From the NCBI GenBank assembly GCA_020073005.1, contig JAIQFX010000040.1, forward strand, positions 1 to 49,117: DNA of 49,117 nucleotides, in the 5' to 3' direction. Positions 16,213-25,526 of the stretch are shown here, one piece after another. The translations under genes were made by a program, and so were the position numbers. The stretch's first letter is position 1. Every line of letters begins with the position of its first letter. The DNA is from Terriglobia bacterium (GTDB taxonomy: Bacteria > Acidobacteriota > Vicinamibacteria > Vicinamibacterales > CAVVIG01). The notes beneath the pieces are model-generated. The model worked only from the letters and a program-made list of their open reading frames with translations, made no database searches and was not told the DNA's origin.

Positions 16213-16260
16213 TCGTTGGTCGTTAGTCGTTGGTCGTTGGTCGTTGGTCGTTGGTCGTTT
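16198..16260 (+). repeat. Nine-copy heptamer tandem repeat
   Basis: Nine 7-base units of GTCGTTG or GTCGTTA (last unit GTCGTTT). The first two units encode the end of the radical SAM protein. Confidence 0.95.
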
Positions 16261-16283
16261 CAGGCTGAAAGCTGACAGCCTCA

Positions 16284-18401
16284 TCACGGCAGACTCACCC
16301 GAATCCCAATTCGAACAGTCCGTGGCGCGCCGATCATCGTGACCGGCGTCGCGCGGACGTCGTAGGAACTGTCCAGGATGTTCTCGACCGCGCCGATCAG
16401 GCGCGCGCGGGACGTGATCGGCACCGACACCGAGCCATCGAGAATCGATGTGGTGTCGAGGCGCAGCAGATTGCGATCGTCGTCGTACTGCGTGCCCGTG
16501 CTCCGGTATTCGCCGACCGCGATGATGTCGAGCGGCGCGTTGAACTGCACCCGGATCGACGAGCTGATCGACGGCAGCTGCGGCATGCTCTTCCCGTCCA
16601 GCGTGGGATCACCCACGTTCTGGAACGTGGAGTCGACGAACTGCTCGCCGAGCACGAGACGTAGCCGCGACCCGATCGTCACGTCCTCCTCGAGCTCGGC
16701 GCCGCGCGCGCGAATCGTCGCGGCGTTCCGCCGCTGCCGGATGATGAGCCCGGGCGCCGAGCCGGCGGACACGTCCACGATGGCGTCGTCCATCTCAGTC
16801 CAGAATCCCGCGACCCGGACCGCGCTGGGCGAAAGGTTCAGCAGAATCGCCGCGTCGGCGCCCATCAGCCGTTCCGGCGTCAGCCGATCGTTCGCCGTGA
16901 CGAGCGTGTTGCCGACCTGCACGCTGCGAAACAGCTCGGTCGGCGTCGGCGCGCGAAACGCCATCGTGCCCGCGCCCTCGAGCGTCATCAGCTTGTTCGC
17001 GCGCCACGTGACCGACGCCTTCGGGCTGACGGCCTGGTCACTGGTTCGCGCGCCGGTCGATGTCGTCGTGTCGGAGACCCAGTAGTCGCCGCGAACCGAT
17101 CCCGTGAGCGTGACGCGATCCGCCGCGTCGACGATCGCGCGCGCGAAGCCGGCCCCGTCGAGACGCCCCCCGCCCCCCGACGCGACCACGCCGGACGGCG
17201 TCTGCGTGTCGTCGCTCGTGCCTTCGTCGAACGTGCCCTCGGCGCCGACCGTCCAGGACATCCGGCCGCGGAGGCCGCTGGTCTGCACGGTCAGCCCGGC
17301 GCTCGAGCTCGGCAGATGTTGACTCACGGTCGGCACTTCCACGGTCCGCGCGGCGTTCACCGACGAGAACGTTTCGTTGTAGGTCTGCAGGCGGCCGTAG
17401 CCGCGCGCGAGCCACAGCCGTCCGCCCGCGGTGCCGGTCACTTCGCCGGTGACGCTCCCGGCGACAGTGTCGCCGCCGGTCAGCGGCGTGCCGCCGTCGT
17501 GCGTTTCGCTGAACGCGTGGCCCCGCAGCGTCGCCTGCCACGCGCCCAGGCGCGCGCCGGCGCTTCCATAGAACGTCTTGTACTGATTGCCGACTGAGGT
17601 GTCGATCGGTCCACGCGCGCCCGGCGCGACCGTGAGGAAGCCGTTGTCGTTCTGCCATTCGGCGGACGCGAATCCGTTCCAGCGGCCGGGCGCCGCGCCG
17701 AGCCAGATGGACGCGCGCCGCACATCGAGCGACCACGCGTCCACCGCGAGGCGCGCGCTGGCGCGCGACGGCGCGTCCGTGACGATCTGGATCACGCCGC
17801 CCTCGGCGCCCGAGCCAGAGATGTCGCTCGCGCCGCCGCGTCCGACCTCCACGCGATCCACGGCGGCAAGCGGCACGCGATTCCAGTCCACCCAGCCCGC
17901 GAACGCGTCGTTCAGCGGCACGCCGTCGACGAGGACGAGGCTGCGATTCGCGGTCGCGCCAGACAGGCCGCGCAACGTGACGGTCTGCTCGGGCGGATCC
18001 GTGGCGCGCGAGGACCATCGTCGGTACAGCGAGAAGCCCGGGACGATCTTCAGTTGATCGTCGAGGGTGAGACCCGGCAGAGACTCGAGCGTCGCGGCGG
18101 TCAGCGACACGCCCTCGTTCAGCGTTCCGCCCGCCAGCACGATGAGGATGGGCGTGGAGCGTTCGCCGGCGCTGACGTGCTGCGTCTTCTCGACGAAGCC
18201 GCCCGCGCGGACGCGCAACGTGAGGTCGCCCGCTTCAGACGTCTCGACCGTAAAGCGGCCTTGCGGTCCGGTGAGGGTCTGCGTTTCGGCGCCAGACGCC
18301 GACTGCACGATGACCAGCGCGCCGGCGACACCACCGCCGCTCGAATCGTGGACGGCGCCGCTGATGGTCGAAGCCGCGGCGAAGAGCAGTACGGCGATCA
18401 T
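16284..18401 (-). CDS. TonB-dependent receptor, short form
   Basis: 705 residues. A signal peptide and a carboxypeptidase-regulatory-like domain (GAVHDSSGGGVAGALV, residues 15-90) precede a plug with PGFSLYRRWSSR, LRGLSGATANRSLVLVDG and VDRVEVGRGGASDISGSGAEGG; the remainder is a 22-strand barrel pattern. Compared with the paralogue directly upstream it lacks the TVTVTPTR segment that serves as TonB box and the helix after it, so TonB coupling is doubtful. Substrate unknown; it is likely to act with the PQQ dehydrogenase and its sister receptor, 39 bases apart on one operon. Confidence 0.88.
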   Translation of the reverse strand: MIAVLLFAAASTISGAVHDSSGGGVAGALVIVQSASGAETQTLTGPQGRFTVETSEAGDLTLRVRAGGFVEKTQHVSAGERSTPILIVLAGGTLNEGVSLTAATLESLPGLTLDDQLKIVPGFSLYRRWSSRATDPPEQTVTLRGLSGATANRSLVLVDGVPLNDAFAGWVDWNRVPLAAVDRVEVGRGGASDISGSGAEGGVIQIVTDAPSRASARLAVDAWSLDVRRASIWLGAAPGRWNGFASAEWQNDNGFLTVAPGARGPIDTSVGNQYKTFYGSAGARLGAWQATLRGHAFSETHDGGTPLTGGDTVAGSVTGEVTGTAGGRLWLARGYGRLQTYNETFSSVNAARTVEVPTVSQHLPSSSAGLTVQTSGLRGRMSWTVGAEGTFDEGTSDDTQTPSGVVASGGGGRLDGAGFARAIVDAADRVTLTGSVRGDYWVSDTTTSTGARTSDQAVSPKASVTWRANKLMTLEGAGTMAFRAPTPTELFRSVQVGNTLVTANDRLTPERLMGADAAILLNLSPSAVRVAGFWTEMDDAIVDVSAGSAPGLIIRQRRNAATIRARGAELEEDVTIGSRLRLVLGEQFVDSTFQNVGDPTLDGKSMPQLPSISSSIRVQFNAPLDIIAVGEYRSTGTQYDDDRNLLRLDTTSILDGSVSVPITSRARLIGAVENILDSSYDVRATPVTMIGAPRTVRIGIRVSLP

Positions 18402-18440
18402 GAAGGCCCCGTCGCTGGCGACAGGACCGGCCGAAGCCGC

Positions 18441-20831
18441 CTATCGCCCTGAAAAGCGGACGCGCACGCCGACGTTGACCAGTCTCGGCGAGCCGATCGT
18501 GGTCGGCAGCGTGCCCACGAAGTACTCCCGGTTCAGGAGGTTCTGAGCGCCCGCGAACACCTCAACGTATCGGCCGATCGGGCGCGTGGCTGTTATGTCG
18601 ACGATGGCATAGCCCGGCAGCCCGGGATCGGTGGTCACGTCGAGCCCGGCCTCCGTGAGCGCCGGCCCCGGAATCCCTCGCGTGTTCTGATCGTCGTCGA
18701 ACTGGCGGCCGAAGAACTGGACGTCGGCCGACACCGTGAACTCGTCGGGCTTCGTGTAGACGGCGCGGATCGATCCGCGGTGCGTGGGCACCTGCGGCAG
18801 GAACTTGCCGACGAGCGACGCGTTCGCGACGCCGCCGTCGATGATCGTGGCCTGGTTATAGAGGTAGGCCGCGGCCACCTTGAACGTCGTCCCGAACCGG
18901 TATTCGACGTCGCTCTGCACACCCCAGATCTGCGTCTCGCCCAGATTCTGCCGCTGCTGCGTGACGTTGGCGCCCACGGTGGTCAGCGTGACGTTCGAGA
19001 CGGGATTGGTGACGCGGTTGTCGAACCACGTCGTCCGGATGGTCACGTCGCGCGTCGGCGTGAGCGTGACGCCCGCCTCGCCGCCGACGAGACGCTCCGG
19101 TCCGAGTTGATCGTTGGCCGTCGTCAGCACCGTGCCGACGCGGAACTGGCGATAGAGCTCGTTGAGGGTCGGCGCGCGGAAGCCGCCGCCGATGTCGCCC
19201 CAGACATTCAGCCAGTTCGTCGCCTGGTAGCGGGCGGCGACGCGCGGGCTGACCGTGTTGTCGCTGCGATCCTGCAGACAGGTCGGCGGCACGCCGCCCG
19301 ACGTGGCGCACGCGGGCCTGTTCGACACGGCCGTGCCGGCGATGACCGCGGTCTCGAGATTGTGCGGATCGTAGTTGCGCCACGAGTCCACGCGCGCGCT
19401 GAAGGTCAGCGTCACGTTCGACGCGGGCGTCATGATGTCCTGCGCGTAGAAGCCGAGACTGCGCTGCGCGCCGCCCGACACGCGCTGCAGCGCGAGGATC
19501 GCGCCCTGCGTCGGCGGGATGACCGCGCCCGGCGCGGCGTTGTACGAGTCTTCCTGGCTGTCGCCGTCGACCCAGTGAAAGTCGAAGCCCGCGGTCGCGT
19601 AGTTGGTGAGGTTGAGGGCCTTCCCCCACTGCACCATCCCGCCCACGGCGTTGGTCGGCACGTGCTGATCGATCGTGAGCCGGACGATGCTGCGCGCCGC
19701 GACGGTCGCCGACGGCGCGGTCACGGCGAGGAAGGTGCTGTGGAAATTCTCGTGGTCCCCGTACACGGTCGCCTGCAGCGTGCTCTCGTCCGGCATCTGC
19801 GCGCGCGCGCCGCCGCTGACCGACGTCCAGCGCGTGTCGTTCACTTCGCCGACCTTGCCGTTGACGCGGTCCTCGGTGAAGTAGCCGGTGCGGAAGAACG
19901 CCTTCACGCGATCGCTCGGGCTGAACTCCGCTTTCGCGTTGACGTTGCGGTACTTGACGGTCGCGTTGATGTCGATGATCCCGCGCTCGCTGGACGTCAC
20001 GATCGGGAAGCCATCCGTGTTGAACGCGCTCGCGTCGACGATGACGCCGACTTTGCCCCAGACGTCGCTGCCGAACAGGTCCACCTTCGGACTGTTGTCG
20101 TTGCCGTACTGCGTCTTGAAGTCCACGGTCCGGCGGGTCGGCCGGTTCGGGACGATGTTGATGACGCCGCCCATCGCGTAGTTGCCGTACAGGCTCGAGC
20201 TGGATCCATCGACGACTTCGACGCGGTCCGTGTTCTCGAGCGGCACACGCGTCCAGTACACCCAGCCGCCGAACGGATCGTTGAAGGGCGTGCCGTCCAC
20301 GAGCACGAGGGTCCGGCTCACGCCGCTCGGGCCGATGCCGCGCAGCGAGACGCCCTGCGCCGTCGGATGCGAGGACAGGCTGCTCGTGCGGCGGAAGAGG
20401 CTGAACGTCGGAATCTGCCGCAGCACGTCGTCGGCGACGACGGCGGGCGAATTCCTGATCTCCTCGCTCGTGAGGATGTTGACGCTCGCCGGTATGTCAC
20501 CGGCGCGCTGTTCGGTGCGCGTCGGCGTGACGGTGACGGTTTCCGTCAGCGTCGCGGGCGACAAGACAATCTCGAGCGCGCTCGACGTGCCGCTCACGCG
20601 CTCGGTCTTCTCGGCGAAGCCGCCCGCGCGCACGATGACCGTGACATCGTTTCCAGGGCCGCCCGGCGCTTCGACCGTGAAGTGTCCGTCCGGACCGGTG
20701 ACCGTTCTGAGCTCCGGCCCGCTCGCCGGCCGGACGATGACCGCCGCGTCGGCGACGACGGCGCCCGTCGTGTCACGCACGACGCCTGAAATCGATGAAA
20801 GCGCTAACGAGAGGATGAATGCCGCAATCAC
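18441..20831 (-). CDS. TonB-dependent receptor
   Basis: 796 residues. Signal peptide, carboxypeptidase-regulatory-like domain (SGVVRDTTGAVVADAAV), TonB box region TETVTVTPTRTE near residue 115, plug (LRGIGPSGVSRTLVLVDGTP, DRVEVVDGSSSSLYGNYAMGG) and a full barrel ending VGVRVRF. Outer-membrane uptake of a ligand with energy from TonB is the family role. It resembles the next gene residue for residue in the plug (PTFSLFRR against PGFSLYRR), which indicates tandem duplication. It follows the PQQ dehydrogenase by 55 bases. Confidence 0.92.
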   Translation of the reverse strand: MIAAFILSLALSSISGVVRDTTGAVVADAAVIVRPASGPELRTVTGPDGHFTVEAPGGPGNDVTVIVRAGGFAEKTERVSGTSSALEIVLSPATLTETVTVTPTRTEQRAGDIPASVNILTSEEIRNSPAVVADDVLRQIPTFSLFRRTSSLSSHPTAQGVSLRGIGPSGVSRTLVLVDGTPFNDPFGGWVYWTRVPLENTDRVEVVDGSSSSLYGNYAMGGVINIVPNRPTRRTVDFKTQYGNDNSPKVDLFGSDVWGKVGVIVDASAFNTDGFPIVTSSERGIIDINATVKYRNVNAKAEFSPSDRVKAFFRTGYFTEDRVNGKVGEVNDTRWTSVSGGARAQMPDESTLQATVYGDHENFHSTFLAVTAPSATVAARSIVRLTIDQHVPTNAVGGMVQWGKALNLTNYATAGFDFHWVDGDSQEDSYNAAPGAVIPPTQGAILALQRVSGGAQRSLGFYAQDIMTPASNVTLTFSARVDSWRNYDPHNLETAVIAGTAVSNRPACATSGGVPPTCLQDRSDNTVSPRVAARYQATNWLNVWGDIGGGFRAPTLNELYRQFRVGTVLTTANDQLGPERLVGGEAGVTLTPTRDVTIRTTWFDNRVTNPVSNVTLTTVGANVTQQRQNLGETQIWGVQSDVEYRFGTTFKVAAAYLYNQATIIDGGVANASLVGKFLPQVPTHRGSIRAVYTKPDEFTVSADVQFFGRQFDDDQNTRGIPGPALTEAGLDVTTDPGLPGYAIVDITATRPIGRYVEVFAGAQNLLNREYFVGTLPTTIGSPRLVNVGVRVRFSGR

Positions 20832-20886
20832 TGTTGACCTCCGGGCCGCTGAAGCCGGCCGCGACGTTTCTGAGCTAGAACGGTAC

Positions 20887-22842
20887 TCAACGATCCGCTT
20901 GAATGGCGAACGCGACGAGCGAGGCGTCTTCGCCTCCGCCGGTCGCGATGATTATGAACTGCCGCCCGCCGCTCGAACGATACGTCATCGGCGTACCGTT
21001 TGCACGGCGCGGCAGGTCTCCGCGCCAGCGCTCGGCCCCGGTCGCCGCATCGATCGCGTGCAGCGCCAGATCGCCGCCGCCGGCGAAGACCAGTCCGCTC
21101 GCGGTCGCGAGGACGCCCGGCGCGCCGGCGACGCCGAGCACCGCCGGCAGCGCGACGCCCCTGAGCGCGGGATGCCGTCGCAGCGACGGCGTGTCGCCCA
21201 ACGGCACGCGCCACTTGATCGCGCCGCGGTTGAGATCGATCGCGACGAGATGACCGAACGGAGGTTTGAGCAGCGGCAGGCCGTCCATGAACGTCGCGTT
21301 CGTGTCGCCGACGCGCGTGAGATCGGCGTCGACTTCGGACGCGCGCGGATTGGCGCTGCTGCGATCGGGCGCGCCGACGCGCGCGATGTTCGCCTCGTTG
21401 GTCGTCTTGAAAAACAGGACGCCACTCTGCGCATCGAACGCCGCACCGCCCCAGTTGGCGCCGCCGATCAATCCCGGACGCTGCACCGTCCCCTTCGCGC
21501 TCGGCGGCGTGAAGACGGGGCCGATGCGGTACTTCTGCAGTTCCTTCTGCGCCGCCGCCTTCAGTTCCGGCGTCGCATCGAACGCATCGTCGAGCGTCAC
21601 GCCCTGCTCGGTGAACGCCGGCGGCCTGGTCGGAAACGGCTGCGTCGGCCAGGCGTGTTCGCCGGCGATGTCGCTCGGCGGAACAGGACGCTCTTCGATC
21701 GGCCACACGGGCGCGCCGGTCACGCGATCGAAGACGAACGCGAAGCCTTGCTTCGTGAGCTGTACGACCGCGTCGATCGTGCGTCCGTCGACGTGAATCG
21801 TCACGAGACTCGGCGGCGACGGGTTGTCGTAATCCCACAATCCGTGGTGGACGAGCTGGTAGTGCCACTTGCGCTTCCCGGTGTTCGCGTCGAGACAGAC
21901 GATCGACTCGCCGAACAGACCCGCTCCGGGGCGGCGGCCGCCGTAGAAATCGTTGCTCGGCGTCGTGACGGGCAAGTAGACGAGCCCGCGCGGCTCGTCG
22001 AGCGTCATCGGCGCCCAGACGTTGGTGTGGCCCGTGAACGCCCACGAGTCGTTCTGCCACGTGTCGTTGCCGAACTCGCCCGGCTGCGGAATCGTGTGGA
22101 ACGTCCAGACCTGCGCGCCGGTGCGCGCGCTGAACGCGCGCACGTCGCCAGGCGGATCGTTCTTGTACGCGAGGCGATCGCCGACGCCGTTGCCGAGGAT
22201 CACGAGGTCTTTGTAGACGATCGGCGGCGACGTGTTCGTATAGTGGCGTGCGTTGATCTCCCAGACGAGGCCCTTGCTCAGGTCGGCGACGCCGTGCGCG
22301 CCGAAGCTCTCGACGGGACGGCCGGTCGCCGCGTCGAGGCAGAACAAGCGATAGCGGCTGTTGATGAAGATGCGCAGCGCGCCGCCGGCGGCGCTGTCGC
22401 GCCACGCGGCGACACCGCGGTGCACGAAGCCGGTCCCGTTGGGCGGCTGGCCGTCTTCGTACGCCTTGGGATCGAACGACCACCGCTCGGCGCCGGTGTC
22501 GGCGTTCAGCGCGACGACACGGTTGTACGCCGTGCTGAAGTACAGCACGTTGTCGATCATCAGCGGCGTCGCTTGAAAGTTGCCCGGCCGCGTGCCGAAT
22601 TCGGCGAGCGCTTTCTCGCCAGCAGCCCACTGCCACGCCACCGTCAGCCGCGTCACATTCGACGCGTTGACGTCGGTGAGCGTCGAGTATTTCGTGCCGG
22701 CCTGGTCGCCGCCGTAGTACGGCCAATCGTGCGCGACGGGACGGCCGGACTGGGCCGCGATGTCCGGCTGAAGCCGGACACCACGAGGACCAGGTGCGAC
22801 AACCCCGGCGACGATGAGCGCGCCGAAAATCGGTTTCAGCAT
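20887..22842 (-). CDS. PQQ-dependent dehydrogenase (quinoprotein)
   Basis: 651 residues. After a short signal peptide (PIFGALIVAGVVA) a VRLQPD segment is encoded by a hairpin repeat at 22762-22784, then the eight-bladed propeller starts at WPYYGGDQAGTKYS. Blade signatures include LVYLPVTTPSNDFYGG, HHGLWDYDNPSPP, VKGT-like SAKGTVQRPG and the tryptophan-docking repeats WFD/WRVPLG and ATGAERW. Such enzymes oxidise alcohols or sugars in the periplasm. No cytochrome domain is attached. It heads the operon with two TonB receptors, suggesting that they import the PQQ cofactor or the substrate. Confidence 0.9.
   Translation of the reverse strand: MLKPIFGALIVAGVVAPGPRGVRLQPDIAAQSGRPVAHDWPYYGGDQAGTKYSTLTDVNASNVTRLTVAWQWAAGEKALAEFGTRPGNFQATPLMIDNVLYFSTAYNRVVALNADTGAERWSFDPKAYEDGQPPNGTGFVHRGVAAWRDSAAGGALRIFINSRYRLFCLDAATGRPVESFGAHGVADLSKGLVWEINARHYTNTSPPIVYKDLVILGNGVGDRLAYKNDPPGDVRAFSARTGAQVWTFHTIPQPGEFGNDTWQNDSWAFTGHTNVWAPMTLDEPRGLVYLPVTTPSNDFYGGRRPGAGLFGESIVCLDANTGKRKWHYQLVHHGLWDYDNPSPPSLVTIHVDGRTIDAVVQLTKQGFAFVFDRVTGAPVWPIEERPVPPSDIAGEHAWPTQPFPTRPPAFTEQGVTLDDAFDATPELKAAAQKELQKYRIGPVFTPPSAKGTVQRPGLIGGANWGGAAFDAQSGVLFFKTTNEANIARVGAPDRSSANPRASEVDADLTRVGDTNATFMDGLPLLKPPFGHLVAIDLNRGAIKWRVPLGDTPSLRRHPALRGVALPAVLGVAGAPGVLATASGLVFAGGGDLALHAIDAATGAERWRGDLPRRANGTPMTYRSSGGRQFIIIATGGGEDASLVAFAIQADR
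22762..22784 (-). repeat. GTGGT-headed hairpin repeat in the PQQ dehydrogenase leader
   Basis: A copy identical in stem to the one at 1291-1313, translated in frame just after the signal peptide (RGVRLQPD). Confidence 0.85.
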
Positions 22843-22895
22843 CAGCGAAGATTCGCAGGATTATAATGCGCCACGCGTCAATTCACGGGGGCATC

Positions 22896-24119
22896 ATGCG
22901 ATCCAAAAGTGCGTTGCTCGTCGCCTCGCTGCTCGCGCCGTTCGCGGTCGCTGTCACACTTCCGGCACAAACGCAGACGATTCGCATCCGCGCAGCCGCC
23001 GTGGTGGACGGCACCGGCAAAGTGACGCGGAACGCGACAGTGGTCGTGCAGGGATCCAAAATCACGGCGATCGAAACGGGAACCAACGGCGCCGCGACGT
23101 ACAACCTCGGACAACTGACGATCATGCCCGGGATGATCGACGTCCACGCGCACGTCGGCTGGCATTTTGACAAAGACGGCCGGTACGCCGCGCGCCCCGG
23201 CACGCCGGCGCAGGAAATGCTCTACAGCGCCGAGAACGCGTTCGTGACGCTGATGGCCGGCTTCACGACGATCCAGAGTCCGGGTCAGTCGAACGACGTC
23301 GAGCTGCGCGAGGCGATCGCGCGCGGCATCCTGCCCGGCCCGCGCATCCTCACCTCCATCCGTCAAATCAACGAACGCAGCGGGACGCCGGACGAGATTC
23401 GCCAGAAGGTCCGCCAGCTGAAAGCCGACGGCGCCGATGTCGTCAAGATCTTCGCGTCGGCGAGCATCCGCGACGGCGGCACGCAGACGATGACCGACGC
23501 GCAGCTGCAGGCGGTCTGCGGCGAGGCCAACGCGCAGGGCATGCGGACGATGGTCCACGCGCACAGCCCGGAGTCGATCAAGGCGTCGGTGAACGCGGGC
23601 TGCCAGCAGATCGAGCACGGCGTGTTCGCGAACGACGAAGTGCTGAAGCTGATGGCGGACAAGGGCGTCTACTTCGATCCGAACGTCGGCGTCGTGCTGC
23701 AGAACTATCTCGCCAACCGCGCGCACTACGAGGGCATCGGGAACTACAACGCCGAAGGGTTCGCGTACATGGAGAAAGGACTCGCGATCAACGCGGCGAT
23801 GATGAAACGCGCGGTCGCGACGCCGAACCTGAAGATGGTGCTAGGGACGGACGCCGTGGCGGGCGCGCACGGCCACAACGCCGACGAGCTCGTCGAGCGC
23901 GTGCGCCAGGGCGGCCAGAAGCCGATGGACGCGATCATCTCCGCGACATCGATCTCGGCGAAATCGCTGCGCCTCGAGAAGACGATCGGGACGCTGGCCG
24001 CCGGCTACGACGCGGATCTGATCGCGGTCGACGGCGATCCGACGACGGACATCGCCGCGGTGACGCGCGTGGCGTTTGTGATGAAGGGCGGGAAGATTTA
24101 TAAGAACGTGAGTAAGTGA
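22896..24119 (+). CDS. Exported metal-dependent amidohydrolase
   Basis: 407 residues from ATG 22896, chosen over 22866 because a GGGGG box lies four bases before it and a TATAAT box (22862-22867) overlaps the earlier ATG. Signal peptide SALLVASLLAPFAVAV. The amidohydrolase set is complete: HAH in DVHAHVGW, bridging Lys in DVVKIFAS, His in MVHAHSPE and QQIEHGVF, Asp in LGTDAVAG. It is closest in style to imidazolonepropionase/Xaa-Pro dipeptidase-like secreted enzymes. It diverges from the PQQ operon with 53 bases between the start codons. Confidence 0.88.
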   Translation: MRSKSALLVASLLAPFAVAVTLPAQTQTIRIRAAAVVDGTGKVTRNATVVVQGSKITAIETGTNGAATYNLGQLTIMPGMIDVHAHVGWHFDKDGRYAARPGTPAQEMLYSAENAFVTLMAGFTTIQSPGQSNDVELREAIARGILPGPRILTSIRQINERSGTPDEIRQKVRQLKADGADVVKIFASASIRDGGTQTMTDAQLQAVCGEANAQGMRTMVHAHSPESIKASVNAGCQQIEHGVFANDEVLKLMADKGVYFDPNVGVVLQNYLANRAHYEGIGNYNAEGFAYMEKGLAINAAMMKRAVATPNLKMVLGTDAVAGAHGHNADELVERVRQGGQKPMDAIISATSISAKSLRLEKTIGTLAAGYDADLIAVDGDPTTDIAAVTRVAFVMKGGKIYKNVSK

Positions 24120-24122
24120 AAA

Positions 24123-24178
24123 GGTAGAAGGAAGAAGGAAGAAGGCCTTCTGCCTTTTTCCTTTTTCCTTCTTCCTTC
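24123..24178. repeat. Purine/pyrimidine inverted repeat (possible bidirectional terminator)
   Basis: An AGGAAGAAGGAAGAAGGC arm faces a GCCTTTTTCC...CTTCCTTCC arm between two convergent genes. The T-rich flanks fit a two-way terminator, though the purine strands are not a typical GC stem. Confidence 0.5.
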
Positions 24179-24517
24179 CTAATGTTTGTGCCGTTCTCTC
24201 CGCGCCATCACTTCCGCGACGCCGACTTCGAGCGCGTGGACGAGCGCGATCTCCTGCTTGTCGAGCGGAATCGTCTGCAGATACGAGACGATCGACGCGC
24301 GCTCGATGAAGAGCTGATGGATCGTCATCGTGTTTCCCAGCAGTTCCACGGAACGACTGGCCGTTGCGGGCGTGACGTCCTGATGCATCGTCTCCTGAGG
24401 CGCGATGTCGGCCACAGCGGTACCCTCCCAGCGCCGGTTCATCTGCCTGGCGGCGCGATACCTGTAACTGTCGCAAGCCCGGTGCCAGGGGTTCGGCCCG
24501 CAATCGCGCGCATTCAT
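24179..24517 (-). CDS. Small protein of unknown function
   Basis: 112 codons from ATG 24517, which has GGGGA just ahead; an internal ATG at 24442 would give 87 residues. Not recognised. The N-terminal part is Cys/Trp/Arg-rich (DCGPNPWHRACDSYR). The C-terminal half looks like two helices (TMTIHQLFIERASIVSYL and KQEIALVHALEVGVAEVM) and could be a small regulatory or dimerising protein. It lies downstream of the RluA-like gene in the same direction with 32 bases between, so it may share its promoter. Coding status is supported by clean helical periodicity rather than by a known family. Confidence 0.5.
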   Translation of the reverse strand: MNARDCGPNPWHRACDSYRYRAARQMNRRWEGTAVADIAPQETMHQDVTPATASRSVELLGNTMTIHQLFIERASIVSYLQTIPLDKQEIALVHALEVGVAEVMARRERHKH

Positions 24518-24549
24518 GTTCCCCGTGTTACGAAACAGCGCATGGCCAA

Positions 24550-25506
24550 TCACAATATTCGCCGGCGGAGCCTGGCGGCCAGCCCGGCCATGTCCTCGGG
24601 AAGGGGCACTTCGAAGTCCATGGCGCGGCCGTCGACCGGATGGCGGAACGTCAGCCGGTGCGCGTGCAGCGCCTGCCGGGGAAACGCAATCGTCCGCAGC
24701 GAATCGGGACCGTACACGTAGCGCTGCTCGCCGACGAGCGTGTGCCCGCGCAGCCGCGCCTGCAGGCGGATCTGATTCCGCCGCCCGGTGAGCAACCGCA
24801 CTTCGATGAGCGAGGCGCCCGCGAATTTCTCGATCACGCGATAGTGGCAGACGGCATCCTTGCCCTTCGGATCGCGCGGATGCGTCTCTTTCTGGATGAG
24901 CGCGCGTTCGTCCCACACCATGCGATCGCGCCACGTGCCCGACGCCGGCGCCGGATGGCCGTACACGATCGCCAGGTAGACGCGCTCGGGCTCGTGACGC
25001 TTGAACTGCTCCTTGAGCGTCTTCTGCGCTTTCGCCGTTTTCGAAAACAGCACGAGCCCCGACGTGTCGCGATCGATGCGATGGACGACGAACGGCCGCC
25101 GCCGCCCGCGGCGCCCGAGGTAACTCTCGAGATCCTCGAACACCGAGCGCTCGTCGCGGCTGCGCGTCGGCGGCAGCGGCACCGCCAGCACGCCCGCCGG
25201 CTTGTTCAGGACGACGAGCGTGTCGTCCTCGTACACGATCGGCAGATCGCGATCCTCGCCGATCGCCGATCGCCGCTTCGCGCTGCCCGGCCGGTCCATC
25301 CACACGCGGACGACGTCGCCTTCCGCCAGACGGACGCCGGCATCCGCGATCGTGACCTCGCGCTGGTTGAGAAACACCTTTCGGCGATCGAGCGCGGCGA
25401 CCGCCTTGCCGCGCGATCCGAGGCGCGCGGCGGCAGCCAGAAACTTGTCGAGCCGTACGCCGGCGTCGTCAGCGTCGATCGTCCACTGGGGCGTCGATTG
25501 CGGCAT
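24550..25506 (-). CDS. RluA-family RNA pseudouridine synthase
   Basis: 318 residues. An S4 RNA-binding domain (AGVRLDKFLAAAA, KVFLNQREV) precedes the catalytic domain with VVLNKPAGVLAVP and the motif II HRIDRDTSGLVLF that carries the catalytic Asp. VRLLTGRRNQIRLQ and GQRYVYG-like VGEQRYVYG complete the RluA/RluD pattern. It converts specific uridines of rRNA (or tRNA) to pseudouridine; which sites cannot be told. It is divergent from the cupredoxin gene with only 20 bases between starts. Confidence 0.93.
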   Translation of the reverse strand: MPQSTPQWTIDADDAGVRLDKFLAAAARLGSRGKAVAALDRRKVFLNQREVTIADAGVRLAEGDVVRVWMDRPGSAKRRSAIGEDRDLPIVYEDDTLVVLNKPAGVLAVPLPPTRSRDERSVFEDLESYLGRRGRRRPFVVHRIDRDTSGLVLFSKTAKAQKTLKEQFKRHEPERVYLAIVYGHPAPASGTWRDRMVWDERALIQKETHPRDPKGKDAVCHYRVIEKFAGASLIEVRLLTGRRNQIRLQARLRGHTLVGEQRYVYGPDSLRTIAFPRQALHAHRLTFRHPVDGRAMDFEVPLPEDMAGLAARLRRRIL

Positions 25507-25512
25507 GCAGAC

Positions 25513-25518
25513 TAGAAT
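25513..25518 (+). promoter_or_regulatory. TAGAAT -10-like box of the cupredoxin gene
   Basis: TAGAAT ends eight bases before ATG 25527, without an RBS between, consistent with a leaderless or near-leaderless start. Confidence 0.45.
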
Positions 25519-25526
25519 TGTTGATC

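Noticed and set aside
16198-16260. Heptamer array as a phase-variation tract of the radical SAM gene
   Set aside because: Only the first two units are in the gene and the stop lies within them, so copy-number change would not switch the frame of the enzyme.
18780-20789. 669-codon plus-strand frame opposite the TonB receptor
   Set aside because: No domain, no RBS, biased composition; antisense shadow.
20182-22866. Very long plus-strand open frame opposite the PQQ dehydrogenase
   Set aside because: Arg/Ala-rich translation without motifs; a shadow of the minus-strand genes in GC-rich DNA.
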